This document shows, piece after piece, positions 24,154-26,625 of a stretch of DNA of 26,625 nucleotides. Every line of letters starts with the position of its first letter. The stretch's first letter is position 1. A program made the translations under genes and the position numbers. The notes beneath the pieces are model-generated. The model was not told where the DNA came from. It was given only the letters and a program-made list of their open reading frames with translations, and did not search any database. Location of the stretch: contig JAEZYG010000069.1 of the NCBI GenBank assembly GCA_023419175.1, positions 1 through 26,625 of the forward strand. The letters are read 5' to 3'. This DNA is from Actinomycetes bacterium (lineage in GTDB: Bacteria; Actinomycetota; Actinomycetes; Propionibacteriales; Propionibacteriaceae).

Positions 24154-25029
24154 TCACAAGACGAGTTCACCGCGCCATATCTCCTCTGCTTCTTCCGGTG
24201 TGATCTCACCGGCACGGATACGTTTTTTCAAAACCGATTTTTCATGCCGCCTGCAGATAATCTCACTGATGACATACATGATCGCCATCGGCATCGCCAA
24301 GGCCAACATTGAGAAAGGATCTCCAGACGGTGTCGCCACAGCGGCAAAGACAAAACACCCGAAAAGAGAAAAGGGGCGTCCTTTCGCCAAAGCGTGGGCT
24401 TTGAGAATCCCAAGCAGATTCAACATGACCAATAGGACAGGCAAGAGGAAGCTCAACCCAAAGACTAGAAGCATCCTCATCTCAAGAGAGAGAAAATCGT
24501 TGAGATCTTGCAGGTTCGCCACACCAGCGTTAGAGACGGTAAACCCCAGCAGGAATTCAAAGGCTTTAGGCAAGACGATATAGCCTACACAAATGCCGAT
24601 AAGGAAAAGAGGGATAGCTGATAGCAAGAAATATTGGGCGATACGCTTTTCTTTCTTCAACAATCCGGGGACGACGAAGGCCCATAATTGATAGATCCAC
24701 ACCGGACATGCCGCGATAATCGCAGCTAGACCAGAAGCTTTCAATGCCAGGATCATCGGAGCTGTCACACCAGCATTGACCACTTGAATATCAGCATCTG
24801 GATTACGAGCCTGGACGACTGCTGCCGCCTTCGTATAGGGATAGAGAATCAGCTCAACAATGTACTCATAGAAGATGAAGGCGATCACAAAGAACACCAG
24901 GATCGCCAACACCGAAACGATGAGCCGATAGCGGATCTCTCTTAGATGATCCCAAATACTCATCGAACCGCTCTCGTCTGGTTTCGGAGGACGTAACCAG
25001 TCGAAACGAGAAGATGCCAAAAATTTCAC
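24154..25029 (-). CDS. tatC: Twin-arginine translocase subunit TatC
   Basis: Membrane receptor for Tat signal peptides, exporting folded proteins. It is 291 aa with six membrane helices; the first begins about residue 36 (LIVSVLAILVFFVIAFIFY). The conserved cytoplasmic motif is present as SIWDHLREIRYRL, and the mid-region VWIYQLWAFVVPGLLKKEKR is typical. It starts at GTG 25029, ten bases after the tatA stop; the ribosome-binding site is weak. A downstream ATG at MSIWDHL is a possible shorter start, which would still keep the first motif. No tatB is seen in the window, so a TatAC or distantly encoded TatB arrangement is expected. Confidence 0.95.
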   Translation of the reverse strand: MKFLASSRFDWLRPPKPDESGSMSIWDHLREIRYRLIVSVLAILVFFVIAFIFYEYIVELILYPYTKAAAVVQARNPDADIQVVNAGVTAPMILALKASGLAAIIAACPVWIYQLWAFVVPGLLKKEKRIAQYFLLSAIPLFLIGICVGYIVLPKAFEFLLGFTVSNAGVANLQDLNDFLSLEMRMLLVFGLSFLLPVLLVMLNLLGILKAHALAKGRPFSLFGCFVFAAVATPSGDPFSMLALAMPMAIMYVISEIICRRHEKSVLKKRIRAGEITPEEAEEIWRGELVL

Positions 25030-25039
25030 TACCGTTCAA

Positions 25040-25378
25040 TCAGTTCGTGGCAGGACGGTTCGGATCGACAACTTCAGCATCGTAGATGGGCTGACCAGGT
25101 TGAGGCTGTCCGGGCATACCAGGCTGCGGTTGCTCAGCGACAGGCTGGACGTAGTCGCTCGGTTGTGGTTGAGCCGGCGTGGGAGCAACAGCCGGATTGG
25201 TGGGGGCAGCAGAGGTGGCGGGAGTCGCATTCTGTTCCCTCATCGCTTTAGTTTCCTCTTTGAACTCGCGAATCGCGCGTCCGGAAGCCTTTCCCAAACC
25301 TGCCAGACGGGTCGTGCCGAAAATCAGTACGACAACCACCAGCAAGATGATCAGTTCCGGCCAGCTGAGAGTGCCCAT
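25040..25378 (-). CDS. tatA: Twin-arginine translocase subunit TatA
   Basis: Pore-forming Tat subunit with one N-terminal membrane helix and an amphipathic helix. It is 112 aa. The helix is WPELIILLVVVVLIFG, followed by TTRLAGLGKASGRAIREFKEE, the TatA hinge and amphipathic motif. The tail (about 50-112) is rich in Pro, Gln and Ala with PQPG-like repeats, typical of longer actinobacterial TatA. The frame extends upstream to 25441, but the ATG at 25378 sits just behind AAAGGAG and begins with the proper MGTLSWPEL, so the short start is correct. It is divergent from gluQ-RS; the gap of 119 bases may hold promoters for both. Confidence 0.93.
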   Translation of the reverse strand: MGTLSWPELIILLVVVVLIFGTTRLAGLGKASGRAIREFKEETKAMREQNATPATSAAPTNPAVAPTPAQPQPSDYVQPVAEQPQPGMPGQPQPGQPIYDAEVVDPNRPATN

Positions 25379-25385
25379 GAGTTTC

Positions 25386-25392
25386 TCCTTTA
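25386..25392 (-). promoter_or_regulatory. Ribosome-binding site that fixes the tatA start
   Basis: AAAGGAG on the minus strand, seven bases before the ATG at 25378. It shows that the 21-codon upstream extension of the frame is not translated. Confidence 0.7.
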
Positions 25393-25485
25393 GTCTGTGC
25401 ACACGAAGACGATGACGCCTCATAGCGAGACTAGCGATCACCGTCCATCTATGTCCAAGACTACATGCCTCTTTTAAGAAGCTAC

Positions 25486-25491
25486 TAGGCT
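25486..25491 (+). promoter_or_regulatory. Putative -10 element for leaderless gluQ-RS transcript
   Basis: TAGGCT is followed by six bases and then the ATG at 25498, the same layout as at recO and uppS. No Shine-Dalgarno sequence is present. A -35 is not obvious. Confidence 0.4.
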
Positions 25492-25497
25492 ACTTCC

Positions 25498-26433
25498 ATG
25501 GGATCTGGACGGTATGCCCCAAGCCCCACGAGCGATCTTCATCTGGGAAATCTGCGTACAGCCCTTCTCGCCTGGTTATTCGCTCGCCAGGCTGGCATGG
25601 ATTTTTATCTTCGTATAGAAGATCTCGATCAGGCGCGGGTTCATGCTGCCCAGATTGGACAGATCACCTGCGCTCAACGTCAACTAGACGATTTAGCCTG
25701 GTTGGGACTGCGTTGGAATGAACCGATCTGGTATCAATCTGAACGCATCGATATCTACCGCTCCTATGCCAGCCAGCTTGAAACCTACGAGTGTTTTTGT
25801 ACACGCAAAGAAATCGCTCAAGCTGCTGGAGCACCTCACGGTGATTTGCGCCCCTATTCTGGTCGTTGCGCTCATCTCAGTGAGAAAGAACGTGCTGAGC
25901 TACGCCGTACCCGTCGTCCCTCCATTCGTGTGCGCGCACATCAAGCTGAGGTGATAATCCAGGATTTTCATGCTGGATCCTATAGAGGTGTCGTAGACGA
26001 TTTTGTCCTTTTCCGCCAAGACGGCATTCCGTCTTATCACCTTGCTTCTACTGTGGACGACGGTCTCTGCGGCGTTCAGCAGGTCTGTCGCGGGGACGAT
26101 CTTCTCTCCAGTTCCCCTCGTCAAGCTTGGCTTGCCACCCAATTGGGCTTCCACGTCCCCGACTATGTGCATGTCTCTTTAGTTTATAACTCACAAGGGA
26201 TTCGTCTGGCGAAAAGAGATCATGCCTTGACCGTAGCTTCCCTACGCAAACAAGGGATGCGATCTGGTGAGATGATCGCTTTACTCGCCTCATCAGCTGG
26301 ACTTCCTGAAGCCGATAGTCTTGATGAGTTATGGGAAAAGATCCGCTCCTATCCGTGGTATGACTCCGAACAGATCTGGCAACCGTGGGTTATCGACGAA
26401 AAAATATGGCGCCCGCAATTGCGGACGCCGTAG
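25498..26433 (+). CDS. gluQ: Glutamyl-queuosine tRNA(Asp) synthetase
   Basis: A truncated relative of glutamyl-tRNA synthetase that attaches glutamate to the queuosine base of tRNA-Asp. It is 311 aa; it lacks the anticodon-binding half of GltX, which is the hallmark of this family. Motifs: RYAPSPTSDLHLGN (HIGH region, HLGN 15-18), LRIEDLDQARV, the zinc site C99-x-C101, Tyr120 and C124 (YECFC to PYSGRC), and RLAKRD as the KMSKS counterpart. The ATG at 25498 lacks a ribosome-binding site; TAGGCT six bases upstream suggests a leaderless mRNA. With tgt in the same window it covers two late steps of queuosine modification. Its last 25 bases contain a hairpin that acts as a terminator for the opposing FKBP gene. 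Confidence 0.93.
   Translation: MGSGRYAPSPTSDLHLGNLRTALLAWLFARQAGMDFYLRIEDLDQARVHAAQIGQITCAQRQLDDLAWLGLRWNEPIWYQSERIDIYRSYASQLETYECFCTRKEIAQAAGAPHGDLRPYSGRCAHLSEKERAELRRTRRPSIRVRAHQAEVIIQDFHAGSYRGVVDDFVLFRQDGIPSYHLASTVDDGLCGVQQVCRGDDLLSSSPRQAWLATQLGFHVPDYVHVSLVYNSQGIRLAKRDHALTVASLRKQGMRSGEMIALLASSAGLPEADSLDELWEKIRSYPWYDSEQIWQPWVIDEKIWRPQLRTP
26401..26429 (-). terminator. Rho-independent terminator of the FKBP gene, inside the gluQ-RS 3' end
   Basis: The stem GGCGTCCGC / GCGGGCGCC, nine pairs with one mismatch and loop AATT (26408-26429), is followed on the minus strand by ATATTTTTT. It therefore ends transcription of the FKBP gene while lying within the coding end of gluQ-RS. Confidence 0.7.
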
Positions 26434-26441
26434 ACAAATCG

Positions 26442-26625
26442 TTATTTATCTGGATTGGCGACAAATAGCATGTCTACCACACAGGCAGCGGCGGTATTCG
26501 GCGCGATGGAAGGACGACGACCTCCCTGTGGATATGCCTTGTTGCCGGGCACAACGACAAGTTCACGGGATCCCATTTTCTTGCCCACCAAAGCTTTAAA
26601 GATCTCTTGGTGAACTCCGCTGGCT
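26442..26625 (-). CDS. FKBP-type peptidyl-prolyl cis-trans isomerase, C-terminal part
   Basis: The end of a gene entering from the right edge, with 61 complete codons plus stop visible. The frame reads GVHQEIFKALVGKKMGSREL then VVVPGNKAYPQGGRRPSIAP and ends PNTAAACVVDMLFVAN, the classical end of an FKBP domain (GxKxGSR, PP/GY-like loop, IPPNxxLVFxVDLL). It should catalyse prolyl isomerisation, possibly at the cell surface, since actinobacterial FKBPs of this type are often lipoproteins; the N-terminus is not visible to tell. FKBP genes commonly lie near tatA in actinobacteria, in the region of the pafA-pafBC genes. It has its own terminator just downstream. Confidence 0.82.
   Translation of the reverse strand, partial: ASGVHQEIFKALVGKKMGSRELVVVPGNKAYPQGGRRPSIAPNTAAACVVDMLFVANPDK

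Noticed and set aside
24147..24215. Longer N-terminus of tgt reaching into tatC
   Set aside because: No ribosome-binding site there, while GAGGG precedes the GTG at 24146 right after the tatC stop.
25379..25441. 21-codon N-terminal extension of tatA
   Set aside because: The ribosome-binding site and the conserved TatA N-terminus both point to the ATG at 25378; the extension is basic and unlike TatA.

Overview
The window looks like a chromosomal segment from an actinobacterium (Actinomycetota) of roughly balanced base composition. Three things support this. The gene neighbourhoods are the actinobacterial ones (glyS-zur-recO-uppS and phoH-ybeY-corC-era). The set includes actinobacterial families: a DUF5709 protein, a Streptomyces-like UppS, an actinobacterial-type Tgt, and a 'TKSD' Era. 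Several genes also appear to be leaderless. The exact genus cannot be read from the sequence. There are no rRNA genes, recognisable tRNA genes, insertion sequences, phage genes or CRISPR arrays. Coding density is very high and no gap exceeds about 235 bases.

Layout. (1) Positions 1-3117, minus strand: an apparent operon gntR - ECF S component - fused double ECF ATPase - ECF T component (cut by the window edge). Facing away from it at 3318-5642 (+) is a transketolase/AceE-like thiamine-diphosphate enzyme. The 200-bp divergent region holds a perfect 7-2-7 palindrome next to gntR and a leader with competing hairpins over the enzyme's ribosome-binding site. This is the least-understood part of the window. 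A bidirectional terminator closes the block. (2) 5696-9339: glyS(-), zur(+), recO(-), uppS(+), a conserved housekeeping group. (3) 9397-18595, plus strand: a mannitol dehydrogenase-family oxidoreductase, then a complete high-affinity potassium system: an extra 26-residue membrane peptide, kdpF, kdpA, kdpB, kdpC, kdpD, kdpE. The kdp genes overlap or are separated by one base at nearly every junction. (4) 18606-24146, minus strand: tgt, a DUF5709 gene, phoH, ybeY, a CBS-domain membrane protein and era (in transcription order), partly linked by four-base ATGA overlaps. (5) 24154-26625: tatC and tatA (-), gluQ-RS (+), and the C-terminal end of an FKBP-type prolyl isomerase (-) at the right edge.

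How the genes work together. Kdp takes up K+ at the cost of ATP; KdpD/KdpE sense and switch it on. Together with the oxidoreductase it sits between uppS and era, where related genomes have almost continuous housekeeping genes, so it looks like an inserted accessory block. YbeY, Era and PhoH act in rRNA maturation, ribosome assembly and RNA metabolism. Tgt and GluQ-RS both act on queuosine tRNA (insertion at G34, then glutamylation of tRNA-Asp). TatA and TatC form a minimal twin-arginine export machine. Zur controls zinc homeostasis.

Features most worth a second look: the GntR/ECF/ThDP-enzyme module and its leader, a phoH gene whose only plausible full-length start is CTG (or ATT), the tiny extra membrane peptide before kdpF, and a recurring TANNNT-N6-ATG arrangement that suggests leaderless transcripts for recO, uppS and gluQ-RS.
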